This document shows positions 8,361-16,852 of a DNA stretch of 44,444 bases, one piece after another. How positions within the stretch are numbered: position 1 is the first letter of the stretch; each line of letters begins with the position of its first letter. The translations under genes were made by a program, and so were the position numbers. The notes beneath the pieces are model-generated. The model made no database searches. It was not told where the DNA came from and saw only the letters and a list, made by a program, of their open reading frames with translations. Source of the stretch: Sphingobium indicum BiD32 (GTDB taxonomy: Bacteria; Pseudomonadota; Alphaproteobacteria; Sphingomonadales; Sphingomonadaceae); NCBI RefSeq assembly GCF_000382885.1, contig NZ_CAVK010000025.1, forward strand, positions 1 through 44,444, read 5' to 3'.

Positions 8361-9359
8361 TCAGATTTCAAAATTGACCATCTGGGCCATGATGAAGGCA
8401 CCAATCGCCATCCAGCACATGCCCCCGATGCCGATCACCTGCATCAGCGAAAGCCCGAAAATGCCCGCCGGATCGGGCGTGAAGAAGGGGCTCATATAGT
8501 TGAAGTTGATGTAGCAGATCATGAAGAACACAAGGAAAGGCAAGCAGCCGATGATATAGGCGGACGCCTTTGATTCCGACGACATGGCGCGGATCTTGAG
8601 CTTCATCTGCGCACGCTGGCGCAGCACGGTGGCGAGGTTCGACAGGGTTTCGGCCAGGTTGCCGCCGGTTTCCCGCTGGATCGCGAGCGTGATGACGAAA
8701 AACTGGAATTCGGGCGTGCCCAGGCGATCGGCGGTTTCCTGAAGCGCCTGCTCCATCGTCTTGCCGATCTTGATCCGTTCGGTGATGAGCTTGAATTCCT
8801 CACCCACGGGCCCGGGAATTTCGCTCGACACGATGCCCAGGGTTTCGGCGATGGGCAGGCCGGAGCGCAGACCGCGCGTCAGCAGTTCGAGCGCGTCGGG
8901 GAATTTGGCGTTGAAACGGTTGATCCGCTGCTTGATCAGGCGGCTGACCCACCAGTGCGGCAGGAACAGGCCCGCCGCCATGCCGACCATAACGGCCATC
9001 AGGAACGGGAAGCCGCGCATCATCAGCATGGCCGCCAGCGCCAGAAATATGCCCGCGCTGGCGGTCATATACTGGCTGAGCGTCCATTTCTTGCCGGTCA
9101 TCCTGATCCGCTTGGTCAGATTTTCCGGGTTAGGGATGAGCGACACCAGCATCTTGGCTTCGACGCCGGTGGCGCGGTTGGAAATGGCCTTGCGCATCCG
9201 CGCTTCGAGCAGGGCTTCGGTCGATTCGCTGTGGCGGCCGCGGATCATCGCGACCCGGCGCTTGCGCGCCTTTTCCGGTGAAGGACCGGCAAAGGCTATG
9301 ATGGCCAGACCCAGCAGGGTCGCCACCAGCACCGTTATCAGGATGAAATTGCCGTCCAT
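8361..9359 (-). CDS. tadB: Tad pilus inner-membrane platform protein TadB
   Basis: A 332-residue GspF-superfamily protein with an N-terminal transmembrane helix, a cytoplasmic linker rich in Arg, two central helices and the T2SSF domain. Recognisable segments are FPDALELLTRGLRSGLPIAE and ETGGNLAETLSNLATVLRQR. The C-terminal helical pair closes the protein. It is partnered with TadC in the assembly platform. The 53-base gap between it and cpaE holds a GC hairpin but no cpaF, which usually lies here in Tad operons. Confidence 0.92.
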   Translation of the reverse strand: MDGNFILITVLVATLLGLAIIAFAGPSPEKARKRRVAMIRGRHSESTEALLEARMRKAISNRATGVEAKMLVSLIPNPENLTKRIRMTGKKWTLSQYMTASAGIFLALAAMLMMRGFPFLMAVMVGMAAGLFLPHWWVSRLIKQRINRFNAKFPDALELLTRGLRSGLPIAETLGIVSSEIPGPVGEEFKLITERIKIGKTMEQALQETADRLGTPEFQFFVITLAIQRETGGNLAETLSNLATVLRQRAQMKLKIRAMSSESKASAYIIGCLPFLVFFMICYINFNYMSPFFTPDPAGIFGLSLMQVIGIGGMCWMAIGAFIMAQMVNFEI

Positions 9360-9381
9360 CTGTTCGCCCGTTCCCCAGTCA

Positions 9382-9406
9382 ACGCCGCCGCCCGGTCAGG
9401 CGGCGT
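9382..9406. other. Hairpin in the cpaE-tadB spacer
   Basis: ACGCCGCC (9382-9389) pairs with GGCGGCGT (9399-9406). It lies in the only sizeable gap of the Tad operon, where cpaF/tadA would be expected. No T-run follows on the minus strand. It might balance expression of the two halves of the operon. Confidence 0.45.
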
Positions 9407-9412
9407 GCGCGG

Positions 9413-10705
9413 TCAATCTTCCAGTGCGGCAGTCTTGGCCTTGCGGCGCGACGGCATCATGTTGCGGAAATCGCCGATCTTGCCGAGCAGGGAGTCGCCC
9501 TTTTTGCGCGATGCTGCGCCAGCCGGGGCGTCGTCGGTCTCCGCTGCGCCCAGCACCTGGTCGAGCAACGCGGTGCAGGCCGCCCCGACCTTGCTGCCCT
9601 TGGCGGTTTCCGCCAGCGTCTTGCCGAGCTTGGCCGCCTGTGAGCCGATGCGCAGGTCGAACGGGATAAGCACATCGACCTTGCGTTCGATCGAGGTTTC
9701 AAAATCCTTGCGGCTGATTTCGGGCGAGCCGGGATGGACGCGGTTGGCGACCACCAGCACGCGCGATTGCGGTGCATTGCTCTTGAGCCAGGACAGGATG
9801 CGGATGGTGTCGCGCGCGGCCGCCAGCGTCAGTTCGGTCACGACCAGTGTGACATGCGCATCGGTCATCAGATGCGGATGCTGGATCAGCATGTTGCGCG
9901 GCAGATCGACGACGCTGCATTCAAACACCTGCCGGAATTCTTCCAGCAGCTGGTAGAAGGCACCGCCATCGGTCAGCATCGGCTGGCTGATCGGCGCTTC
10001 GGCCGACAGGATTGCCAGCGTGTCGCTCGCCCGCACCATGGCGCGTTCGATGAACAGGCCGTCGATGCGGCTTGGATTGTCGATCGCGTCGGTCAGGCCA
10101 CGGCCCGGTTCCAGATCCATCGCCAGCGCATTGGTGCCGAAATGCACGTCGAGGTCGAGCAAAGCGGTCGGGCGCTTCTTCTTTTCCGAAAACATCCATG
10201 CCAGCGAGGTAGCGATGCTGGACGCGCCAACGCCGCCGCGCGTGCCGATGACCGCTACGGTCATGTGCGGGCGTTCGGGCGCGGCGTCGCGCGGGGCCAT
10301 GAATACGGCCTGCGCCTGCGCCAGCGCGTCGCGCAGCTGGTCCGCGCCGAATGGCTTGAGCAGATAATCCTGAATGCCGCTGGCAACCAGATCGCGATAG
10401 AGGCGCACGTCATTGACCTGCCCTGCCGCGATGACGACGGTGCCCGGCTCGCACACTTCGGCCAGGCTGTTGATGTCGTTAAGCGGATCGCCGCTTTCGG
10501 ACATGTCGACGAACAGGATTTGCGGGGAAGCGGTGATCGACAGGCTCTGGACCGCGTTGCGCATCCCGCCCTTGTTTACCTTTTCCGGTGCCCAGCCCAG
10601 TTCGGCGCAGACCGACCGGACCAGATCATAGCTATGGTCGTCGCAGACGAAGGCGTGAAAGGGATCACGCGGGCCGCTATGGCCGGGTTTCCACGGTGCG
10701 TTCAT
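9413..10705 (-). CDS. cpaE: Tad pilus localisation protein CpaE/TadZ
   Basis: A 430-residue protein with an N-terminal atypical receiver-like domain (about 15-130) and a C-terminal ParA/MinD-like ATPase domain (about 145-400). The deviant Walker A reads GTRGGVGASS, as usual in CpaE, and a DLDVHFGTNALA segment follows. In Caulobacter, CpaE places the pilus apparatus at the pole. The start is the ATG one base after the cpaD stop, indicating tight coupling. The very C-terminus is basic and Ser/Lys-rich. Confidence 0.92.
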   Translation of the reverse strand: MNAPWKPGHSGPRDPFHAFVCDDHSYDLVRSVCAELGWAPEKVNKGGMRNAVQSLSITASPQILFVDMSESGDPLNDINSLAEVCEPGTVVIAAGQVNDVRLYRDLVASGIQDYLLKPFGADQLRDALAQAQAVFMAPRDAAPERPHMTVAVIGTRGGVGASSIATSLAWMFSEKKKRPTALLDLDVHFGTNALAMDLEPGRGLTDAIDNPSRIDGLFIERAMVRASDTLAILSAEAPISQPMLTDGGAFYQLLEEFRQVFECSVVDLPRNMLIQHPHLMTDAHVTLVVTELTLAAARDTIRILSWLKSNAPQSRVLVVANRVHPGSPEISRKDFETSIERKVDVLIPFDLRIGSQAAKLGKTLAETAKGSKVGAACTALLDQVLGAAETDDAPAGAASRKKGDSLLGKIGDFRNMMPSRRKAKTAALED

Positions 10706-10706
10706 A

Positions 10707-11351
10707 TCACTGGCCTCCCGCTGTCATTTGCTTGAGATCGCCAGCGCCGGTAGGCGGCTTGTCGCGATAGGTGGAAATGGCGCGGTTCGACGTGGCCGTG
10801 CGCAGATTGCTGTCGGTGCCCTGCCCCCGGACGAGATCTTCGGGATTGGCGACCATCGCGGCCAGATTGCTGTTGGTGCCGCAGCCGAAATTGGATGTGG
10901 CGCCCAGGTTCATGTCGGTTTCCTGCTTGCTGCTCCAGTCGGGGCAGCCCGGCACGCTGGCGGTGGCGCGGCGCACGATCAGGCGGACGCTGCCCTGCGG
11001 CGCGTCGCCAGCGGCAGCCGAGCTGTCCTCTGCGACCAGCAGGCCGTGGCGGGCAACGATGTCGGCAATGCCATCCCGCAGGCCGGGGCTGTAATAGCCC
11101 GCGTCGGTGACGATCGCGACCTGATCACCATAGCCAAGGCCGATTGAGGCGAACCAGTCGTTGAGGCGGCCCGCTTCATAGGCGGACAGCGTATCGCCGC
11201 TGGCCTGCACGTCGAACGTGTAGGCGGCGTAGCTGACGACCGGCTGATGCACCGATTCGACGCTGCGGTTGGGGCTGTCAGTGACGCAGCCGGCGAGCGG
11301 CAGCGCCAATATGGCGAGAGCGGTAAGGGTTTTGGCGGACAGATAGGTCAT
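10707..11351 (-). CDS. cpaD: Tad pilus lipoprotein CpaD
   Basis: A 214-residue outer-membrane-associated lipoprotein. The signal peptide ends in the lipobox LPLAGC, with Cys22 as the predicted acylated residue. The C-terminal half has the CpaD signature, including NFGCGTNSNLAAMVANPEDL. CpaD is needed with the secretin for Tad pilus biogenesis. ATG 11351 is chosen because the signal sequence starts there. The longer reading to 11579 overlaps cpaC and has no such sequence. Confidence 0.9.
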   Translation of the reverse strand: MTYLSAKTLTALAILALPLAGCVTDSPNRSVESVHQPVVSYAAYTFDVQASGDTLSAYEAGRLNDWFASIGLGYGDQVAIVTDAGYYSPGLRDGIADIVARHGLLVAEDSSAAAGDAPQGSVRLIVRRATASVPGCPDWSSKQETDMNLGATSNFGCGTNSNLAAMVANPEDLVRGQGTDSNLRTATSNRAISTYRDKPPTGAGDLKQMTAGGQ

Positions 11352-11367
11352 GATGTTCGTCCTTCCG

Positions 11368-12870
11368 TCAGAAGCTGAAGCCGGGAGCGGCTTTGCCAGG
11401 CTTGGCCGACTTGCCGCTTGCGGCGACGACTGGCGAAGCATTTGAAGCCTGCGGGCCGGGTGTGACCGGCGTGGGTGAACCGGGGGCGCGGCGCGGCATT
11501 TCGCTGCGCTTGCCGCTGATCCCGTCATTGCCCTGCTGGAGCAGCAGCCCCTGGCCGACATTGGCGTTGCGGAAACCATCGGTCGGCAGGCGCACGTCAG
11601 ATGCGTTCATCGGCTTCACCAGATAGGGGGTGACGACGATGACCAGTTCGGTCTCGCTGCGCTGGAACTGGCGCGACTTGAACAGGCTGCCCAGGATCGG
11701 CAGGTTGCCGATGCCCGGCACCTTGTTGATGCCATTGCTGGTTTCATTGTTGAGCAGGCCCGCGATCATGAAGGCCTGACCCGAACCCAGCTCCACCGTG
11801 GTTTCGGCGGTGCGGCTCTTGAGCGCTGGGACGCTGGCGTTCAGCGTGAAGTCCAGGCTCGATACGGTCGGGCGGACACGCAGTGAAATACGACCATCGG
11901 CCAGCACGGTCGGCGTGAAGGCCAGCTGCACGCCATATTGCTTGAATTCGATGCTGTTGCCCTGCGTGCCATTGCTGATCGTGTAGGGATATTCACCGCC
12001 CGCCAGGAAGCTGGCGGTTTCACCCGACAAGGCGGTCAGGTTGGGCTGCGCCAATGTGGTGGCAAGGCCGCTCGATTCAGCGAGGTCCAGCGCGCCGGCA
12101 ATGTCCATGCCGAACAGACGCGCTACGCCGCCCAAGCTGTAGCTGCCATCGGAAGGCGAATTGAAGGTCCACAGATTTTCGTCGGGATCATAGCTGCCGA
12201 GTGAACGTGTGCCGCCTCCGACGAAGCCAAGGCCAGATGGCGTCAGGCTGCTATCGTGGCTGGTGAAATTGGTGCCGATCTTATGACCGACATCCTTGGC
12301 GACTTCGGAAATCTTGACCTGGAGCATGACCTGCAAGGGCGTTGCCATCCGCAGGCGGCTGACCACGGTGGTTTCCTTGCCGACGAAGGCCTGCGTCAGC
12401 CGTTCGGCTTCCGCCGCATCTTCGGGTGCCTGAATGGTGCCGGTCAAAAGGACCATGCCGTTCATCTTGTTGACCGCGATGTTCGCGCCGGGCATCGCCA
12501 GGCGGAGCATATCGTCGATGCTGGTCAGGTTGTTGCCGACCCGCACCGTGCCCGAAAACAGCACCTTGCCATTGGGCGCAGTGGCAAACACCGTGGTTTC
12601 GCCTGCCTTCTTGGCGATCAGGTAAAGCTGGTTCTGCGAGCGGACATGGACATCGACGACTTCGGGGTTGCCGATCACCACGTCGGACATCCTGTCCGAC
12701 AGGTTGACCACGCGGCTGCCGCCGACCGACATCAATATCGCATTATCCTGCGCGCTGGACGGGGCGGCGTTGAGGGCCGTTCCGGGGACTGCCGCCATGG
12801 CAACGGCCAGGCCGAGCGCGATGGCGGGTCCGGCGGCCTTGCGCCCGGACATCTGGAGCATCGACTTCAT
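11368..12870 (-). CDS. cpaC: Tad pilus secretin CpaC/RcpA
   Basis: A 500-residue outer-membrane secretin that forms the pore for the pilus. It has a signal peptide (about 1-35), a BON/N0-like periplasmic region (residues 45-115, including VVDVHVRSQNQLYLIAKKAG) and a further periplasmic segment to about 190. The secretin domain (about 240-420) contains LAQPNLTALSGETASFLAGG and the closing VPGIGNLPILGSLFKSRQF motif. A Ser/Pro-rich tail follows. It lies one base after cpaB and just before cpaD, so it is clearly part of one transcription unit. Confidence 0.95.
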   Translation of the reverse strand: MKSMLQMSGRKAAGPAIALGLAVAMAAVPGTALNAAPSSAQDNAILMSVGGSRVVNLSDRMSDVVIGNPEVVDVHVRSQNQLYLIAKKAGETTVFATAPNGKVLFSGTVRVGNNLTSIDDMLRLAMPGANIAVNKMNGMVLLTGTIQAPEDAAEAERLTQAFVGKETTVVSRLRMATPLQVMLQVKISEVAKDVGHKIGTNFTSHDSSLTPSGLGFVGGGTRSLGSYDPDENLWTFNSPSDGSYSLGGVARLFGMDIAGALDLAESSGLATTLAQPNLTALSGETASFLAGGEYPYTISNGTQGNSIEFKQYGVQLAFTPTVLADGRISLRVRPTVSSLDFTLNASVPALKSRTAETTVELGSGQAFMIAGLLNNETSNGINKVPGIGNLPILGSLFKSRQFQRSETELVIVVTPYLVKPMNASDVRLPTDGFRNANVGQGLLLQQGNDGISGKRSEMPRRAPGSPTPVTPGPQASNASPVVAASGKSAKPGKAAPGFSF

Positions 12871-12871
12871 C

Positions 12872-13885
12872 TTACTTCCCCCCGACCGGAACTTCGGTCA
12901 CGCTGGTGCCGCGGGCCACGCGGATGACCGGGCCTCTGACAGCAACCGGCGCGGTTATCTGGGCACCAGTGCCAGCCATCTGGCCGCCCTGATTTTCGGC
13001 CTTGGCCGGGACGGAGCTGCGCTGGTAGCGCGACACGTCCGCACCGGTCGAATAGGTGGAGCCGCGATCGACAGGGCGCGACGCGATCTTGGCGATGATC
13101 GCCTTTTCCGCGTTCGGGCTGGCGCCATCGGGCAGATCGACGTCAGCGCCGGCGATGGCGGCGTCGAGATCCGACGCGGTGTCGGCGATGGAGCGCAGCG
13201 ACATCGACAGCGATCCGATGGTCTGGGCCACCGCGATCTTTTCCGCGATCTTGGGCGTCACTTCGATGGTGACGTTGGAATAGGTGCGTACTTCCGGCTT
13301 CCCGTCCGCGCCCATCGCATCCATGCGTTGGTCGGTGGCAAGGACGCGCAGATTGCGCAGGATGGTTTCGGAGACTTTGAGCGCCTCGCCATCGCCGCCG
13401 CCTGCCACGCTCTGCGTCAGGACCAGGTCGATGCGGTCGCCGGGAAAGACGAAGCCTGCAACCGAGCTTTGTGCCGAAACGGGGACGGTGACTGCCCGCA
13501 TACCAGCGCCAAGCGCCGCAGCCAGGAAGCCGCGATCGCCGGGCTTGACCAGGCCACCCTGGGTCAGCGGCTGTCCGGCGGAGATGGCGGTGCGCACGAC
13601 GCTGCCTGCCAGCTTCACCGGATCAGCCTGACCTTTAAGATAATAGGCCTGTTCGATCAGATCCTTGGGCCAGGGCTGGAAACGGAAGCTTTCCGCGTCC
13701 AGGATGGTGCCGACCGGCAGCGACTTGGTCGCGACCAGCACATGGGGCTGGTCAGCCTCCACCGGCATCGACGAGGCACTGGCCTGCGGTGCGCTGGATG
13801 AGCTCAACATGCTGCGTGCAAGCAAGGCTGTAGTGACCGCTATGATAAGCGCTCCTACCAGCAGCACGATTTTCTTGGCATCCAT
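12872..13885 (-). CDS. cpaB: Tad pilus assembly protein CpaB/RcpC
   Basis: A 337-residue protein with one N-terminal membrane helix (KIVLLVGALIIAVTTALL) and a periplasmic SAF/CpaB domain (about 45-210). The SAF part begins VLVATKSLPVGTIL. The CpaB segment AVTVPVSAQSSVAGFVFPGD follows, with the DRIDLVLT motif after it. It interacts with the secretin in Tad systems. GGGAGG 10 bases upstream sets the start at 13885. The C-terminal 80 residues are low-complexity and Ser/Gly-rich. Confidence 0.92.
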   Translation of the reverse strand: MDAKKIVLLVGALIIAVTTALLARSMLSSSSAPQASASSMPVEADQPHVLVATKSLPVGTILDAESFRFQPWPKDLIEQAYYLKGQADPVKLAGSVVRTAISAGQPLTQGGLVKPGDRGFLAAALGAGMRAVTVPVSAQSSVAGFVFPGDRIDLVLTQSVAGGGDGEALKVSETILRNLRVLATDQRMDAMGADGKPEVRTYSNVTIEVTPKIAEKIAVAQTIGSLSMSLRSIADTASDLDAAIAGADVDLPDGASPNAEKAIIAKIASRPVDRGSTYSTGADVSRYQRSSVPAKAENQGGQMAGTGAQITAPVAVRGPVIRVARGTSVTEVPVGGK

Positions 13886-13949
13886 GACGAAATTCGCCTC
13901 CCTGTAGTGGGTGCACTGCCCCCAGTGCTTCACTCATCACGTAAATTGG

Positions 13950-14414
13950 TTAAGATATCGTTGGCCACGGCAGCAGCCACAGCGCCGCGAGCGAGATCGC
14001 CACGCCATAGGGGATTTCCGGCTGCCCCAGCCGTCGGGTCATCCGGTGGTGGACGACCGTGACCAGCGTGACCACGCCGCCCAGCAGCGCCATCAGCACG
14101 ACCAGCGACAGCACCGCCTGCCACGGGAACCACAGCGCCAGCGCGGTGAGCAGCTTGACGTCGCCGCCGCCCATCATGCCCAGCGCAAACAGCGCGGCAA
14201 AAAGGGTGAAGATCGCTGCGCCGACCAGCAGTTGCACCGCCATGTCGGGCCATAGCGCATAGCCATTGGCCAGCCACCAGAGCGGCGCCAGCAGCGCGAC
14301 GGCCAGATTGAGCCGGTTGGAGATGATGCGGGCGCGCAAATCGGTGATCGCCGCCGCGATCAGCAGCGCGCCAAGGGCGCATAGCAGCGCCACCCTGAAA
14401 TATTCCCCCATCAT
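13950..14414 (-). CDS. cpaA: Tad prepilin peptidase CpaA/TadV (A24 family)
   Basis: A 154-residue polytopic membrane aspartic protease that processes Flp-type prepilins. Both catalytic aspartates are visible: Asp25 in ITDLRARII and Asp85 in the GGGDVK motif. The protein is the short, methylase-free form usual for Tad systems. It is the most upstream gene of the operon, 64 bases before cpaB. Two adjacent ATG codons (14414 and 14411) are equally possible starts. No pilin substrate gene is in the window. Confidence 0.92.
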   Translation of the reverse strand: MMGEYFRVALLCALGALLIAAAITDLRARIISNRLNLAVALLAPLWWLANGYALWPDMAVQLLVGAAIFTLFAALFALGMMGGGDVKLLTALALWFPWQAVLSLVVLMALLGGVVTLVTVVHHRMTRRLGQPEIPYGVAISLAALWLLPWPTIS

Positions 14415-14455
14415 GGGTTTTGACCCTAGACCCGATGGCTTACCAAACCGTAACC

Positions 14456-15418
14456 ATGGCCCGGATGGATTCGCCCCTTTTCAACGCACCGCCGTTCGAC
14501 CGTCGCGCCTGGCCGATGGGCGGGCGGCTGGACTATTGGACTGCGCCCGACGGCTGGCCTATTCGCCGCTATCAACTGGGCGATGGGACGCGCGGCCGAA
14601 TGCTGTTGCTGGGCGGGCGCGGCGACATGATCGAAAAATATCTGGAGGTGATCCACCATTGGGCCGAGCGGGGCTGGGCGGTCACGACGTTCGACTGGCG
14701 CGGGCAGGGCGGGTCGGGGCGGCTTACCGCTGATTCTATGACGGGACATATTGGCGACTTTGCCGACTGGATTGCGGATCTGAATGCGCTGGCGGCTGAT
14801 TGGCGCGACCAGGGGCATGGCCCGGACGTTATGGTGGCGCACAGCATGGGCGGGCATTTGCTGCTGCGCGCGCTGGCCGAAGGGATGCCGCCGCCCGCCG
14901 CCGCCGTGACGGTCGCGCCGATGCTGGACGTGCATAGCGCGCCTCTGCCGCGCTGGCTGGCGGTGGCGATGGCGCGGGCGATGCTGTGTCTGGGCCGGGG
15001 CGAGCGGCAGGCGTGGACGCAGAAGGAAGGGTCGGAGCGGCAGCGGCGGATGCGGCAGAAACGGCTGACCCATGACCCGGATCGCTATGCCGACGAACTA
15101 TGGTGGCGCGATCATAGCCGCGACATTGCGCTGGGGCCGCCAAGCTGGACCTGGGTGAGTCAGGCGCTGGAGTCCACGCGGGCCTTGGCGGAAGGGGATG
15201 CGATTGACCGGATCGCCACGCCGTTGTTGATATTGGCAACCCACGCCGACCAGCTGGTGTCCACCCCGGCGATCCGCCGCGTCGCCGCGCGGATTCCGGG
15301 CGCACGCCTACATATATACGGGCGGGAGGCCGCGCATGAGATATTGCGCGAACTCGATCCCGTCCGGCTGGACGCGCTCGCCCGGATCGACGCCTTTCTG
15401 GACGAGGTGGCGGCGTGA
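14456..15418 (+). CDS. Alpha/beta hydrolase (lysophospholipase-like)
   Basis: A 320-residue alpha/beta-hydrolase-fold enzyme, probably cytosolic. The nucleophile elbow is AHSMGG, the acid is likely the Asp of ATHADQLVS, and the catalytic His that of GREAAHEIL. The cap region and the FDWRGQGGSGR oxyanion strand fit the serine-aminopeptidase/lysophospholipase L2 (PldB) group, but the substrate is unknown. The start is uncertain: ATG 14435, 14456 and 14465 are all in frame without a strong Shine-Dalgarno site. It is divergent from cpaA with about 40 bases between them, and overlaps the next gene by GTGA. Confidence 0.85.
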   Translation: MARMDSPLFNAPPFDRRAWPMGGRLDYWTAPDGWPIRRYQLGDGTRGRMLLLGGRGDMIEKYLEVIHHWAERGWAVTTFDWRGQGGSGRLTADSMTGHIGDFADWIADLNALAADWRDQGHGPDVMVAHSMGGHLLLRALAEGMPPPAAAVTVAPMLDVHSAPLPRWLAVAMARAMLCLGRGERQAWTQKEGSERQRRMRQKRLTHDPDRYADELWWRDHSRDIALGPPSWTWVSQALESTRALAEGDAIDRIATPLLILATHADQLVSTPAIRRVAARIPGARLHIYGREAAHEILRELDPVRLDALARIDAFLDEVAA

Positions 15419-16518
15419 GCCATGCTGACATTGTTATTGTGGGGGGAGGCATTGCCGGGGCCAGTCTGGGTGCGGAGCTGGCCGCCCATGCGCGGGTCAT
15501 ATTGCTGGAGATGGAAGACCGCGCTGGTTATCACGCCACCGGCCGTTCCGTGGCTTTCTGGGAGGAAAGCTATGGTGGCGCGGTGGTGCAGCCCTTGACC
15601 ACGGCATCGGGGCCGCTGTTGAGTGCGCCTGACCCGGATTTCCATGACGGCAGTTTCCTGTCGCCGCGCCGCACGCTGCATATCGGCCGGGCGGGGGATG
15701 AGGGGCATCGCGACGCGCTGATGGCCGAATTTGCGGGCAAGGTCGCGCTGGAACCGGTTGATCCCGCCGCTCATGTGCCGGGCTTGCGGCCGGACTGGAC
15801 CATCGGGGTGATGGAGGCGAGCTGTCAGGACATTGACGTCGCGGCGCTGCATCAGGCCTATCTGCGCCAGTTTCGGCGACGCGGTGGGGAGGTGCGGCTG
15901 GCGACGCGGCTGAGCGCTGCGCGGGCGGACGGCGACTGCTGGCGGGTCGAGACGCCGGAGGGGGCCATTGCGTGCGGGGTGCTGGTCAATGCGGCGGGGG
16001 CGTGGGCGGACGATGTCGCCCGTGCCTGCGGCGTCACGCCGATCGGCATGGCGCCGCTGCGGCGGACAGTGGTGCAGTTGCGCGTGCCATCCATGCCCTC
16101 GCCCGATTTGCCGCTGATCATGGACCTGGCCGGGCAATTCTATTTCAAGCCGGAGGGGCAGGGCCGCATCTGGCTGACCCCGCATGACGAGGCACCATCG
16201 CCCCCCTGCGATGCGGCACCAGAAGAACTGGCGGTGGCGGAAGCGATTGCGCGGTTCGAGGAAGCGGTCGACTGGCCGATCGCGCGGGTCGAGCATAAAT
16301 GGGCGGGCCTACGCAGCTTTGCGCCCGATCGTGCGCCGGTTTACGGGTTTGATGGCGATGAGCCGGGCTTCTTCTGGTTTGCCGGGCAGGGCGGCTTCGG
16401 CATCCAGACGGCCCCCGCCGCCGCGTTGCTGGCTGCCGCTCTGGTGCGGGGCGATGCCCTGCCGGAAAGCGTTGCAGGCATCAATGCCTCTGCCTATTCT
16501 CCGACCCGGTTTCGCTGA
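15415..16518 (+). CDS. FAD-dependent amine oxidoreductase (DAO family)
   Basis: A 367-residue flavoenzyme of the D-amino-acid oxidase/DadA/glycine oxidase family. The N-terminal dinucleotide motif is IVIVGGGIAGASLGAELA, followed by the second FAD loop GYHATGRSVAFW. The C-terminal FAD segment WAGLRSFAPDRAPVYGFD precedes a GQGGFGIQTAPAAA loop. The amine substrate cannot be told. The GTG start overlaps the hydrolase stop as GTGA, so translation is coupled and the two enzymes may act on related compounds. Confidence 0.9.
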   Translation: MSHADIVIVGGGIAGASLGAELAAHARVILLEMEDRAGYHATGRSVAFWEESYGGAVVQPLTTASGPLLSAPDPDFHDGSFLSPRRTLHIGRAGDEGHRDALMAEFAGKVALEPVDPAAHVPGLRPDWTIGVMEASCQDIDVAALHQAYLRQFRRRGGEVRLATRLSAARADGDCWRVETPEGAIACGVLVNAAGAWADDVARACGVTPIGMAPLRRTVVQLRVPSMPSPDLPLIMDLAGQFYFKPEGQGRIWLTPHDEAPSPPCDAAPEELAVAEAIARFEEAVDWPIARVEHKWAGLRSFAPDRAPVYGFDGDEPGFFWFAGQGGFGIQTAPAAALLAAALVRGDALPESVAGINASAYSPTRFR

Positions 16519-16541
16519 CGAAACGACTCTGGAGGCATCAT

Positions 16542-16718
16542 ATGGCGCACAAGTTCGTGATCGAGAAGAACAAGGTCGGCGAGTTCGTCGCCAAGTTCAA
16601 ATATAATAGCGAAACGATCTTCTGGACCGAAGGCTATAGCAGCAAGGCGGGCGCGAAGAACGCGATCGAGTCCGTGCTGAAGAACGGGCCGGGCGCGCCG
16701 GTCGAAGAGGCGGAGTAA
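16542..16718 (+). CDS. DUF1508 (YegP-like) small protein
   Basis: A 58-residue protein. It carries a single DUF1508 repeat: a FVIEKNKVGEFVAKFKYN strand pair, a WTEGYSSKAGAKNAIESV helix and an acidic tail. E. coli YegP has two such repeats. The family is small and of unknown function. GGAGG 9 bases before the ATG supports the start. It follows the oxidoreductase by 23 bases and a hairpin terminator follows it. Confidence 0.88.
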   Translation: MAHKFVIEKNKVGEFVAKFKYNSETIFWTEGYSSKAGAKNAIESVLKNGPGAPVEEAE

Positions 16719-16740
16719 GGCTTCTTACGGTCGCCGACCC

Positions 16741-16766
16741 ATCCTCCCCTTGCAGGGGAGGATTTT
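16741..16766 (+). terminator. CTCCCC/GGGGAG hairpin with T-run after DUF1508 gene
   Basis: ATCCTCCCC (16741-16749) pairs with GGGGAGGAT (16755-16763) and is followed by TTTT on the plus strand. It belongs to the dispersed CTCCCC/GGGGAG palindrome family but here has the form of an intrinsic terminator. Confidence 0.65.
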
Positions 16767-16800
16767 GATGCCGGGCTTGTTCAGAACAGGAATGGCAACA

Positions 16801-16830
16801 AAAAAGCCGCCCGTTGCGGGGCGGCTTTTT
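16801..16830. terminator. Bidirectional intrinsic terminator
   Basis: A perfect 12-bp stem AAAAAGCCGCCC/GGGCGGCTTTTT surrounds a 6-base loop, with A- and T-runs on both sides. It stands 22 bases past the rplI stop on the minus strand and also closes the plus-strand unit ending with the DUF1508 gene. Confidence 0.92.
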
Positions 16831-16852
16831 CATTTGGTCCTTACGGAAAAGC

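Noticed and set aside
9382..9406. Intrinsic terminator between cpaE and tadB
   Set aside because: Stem present but no T-run on the minus strand; kept only as a hairpin.
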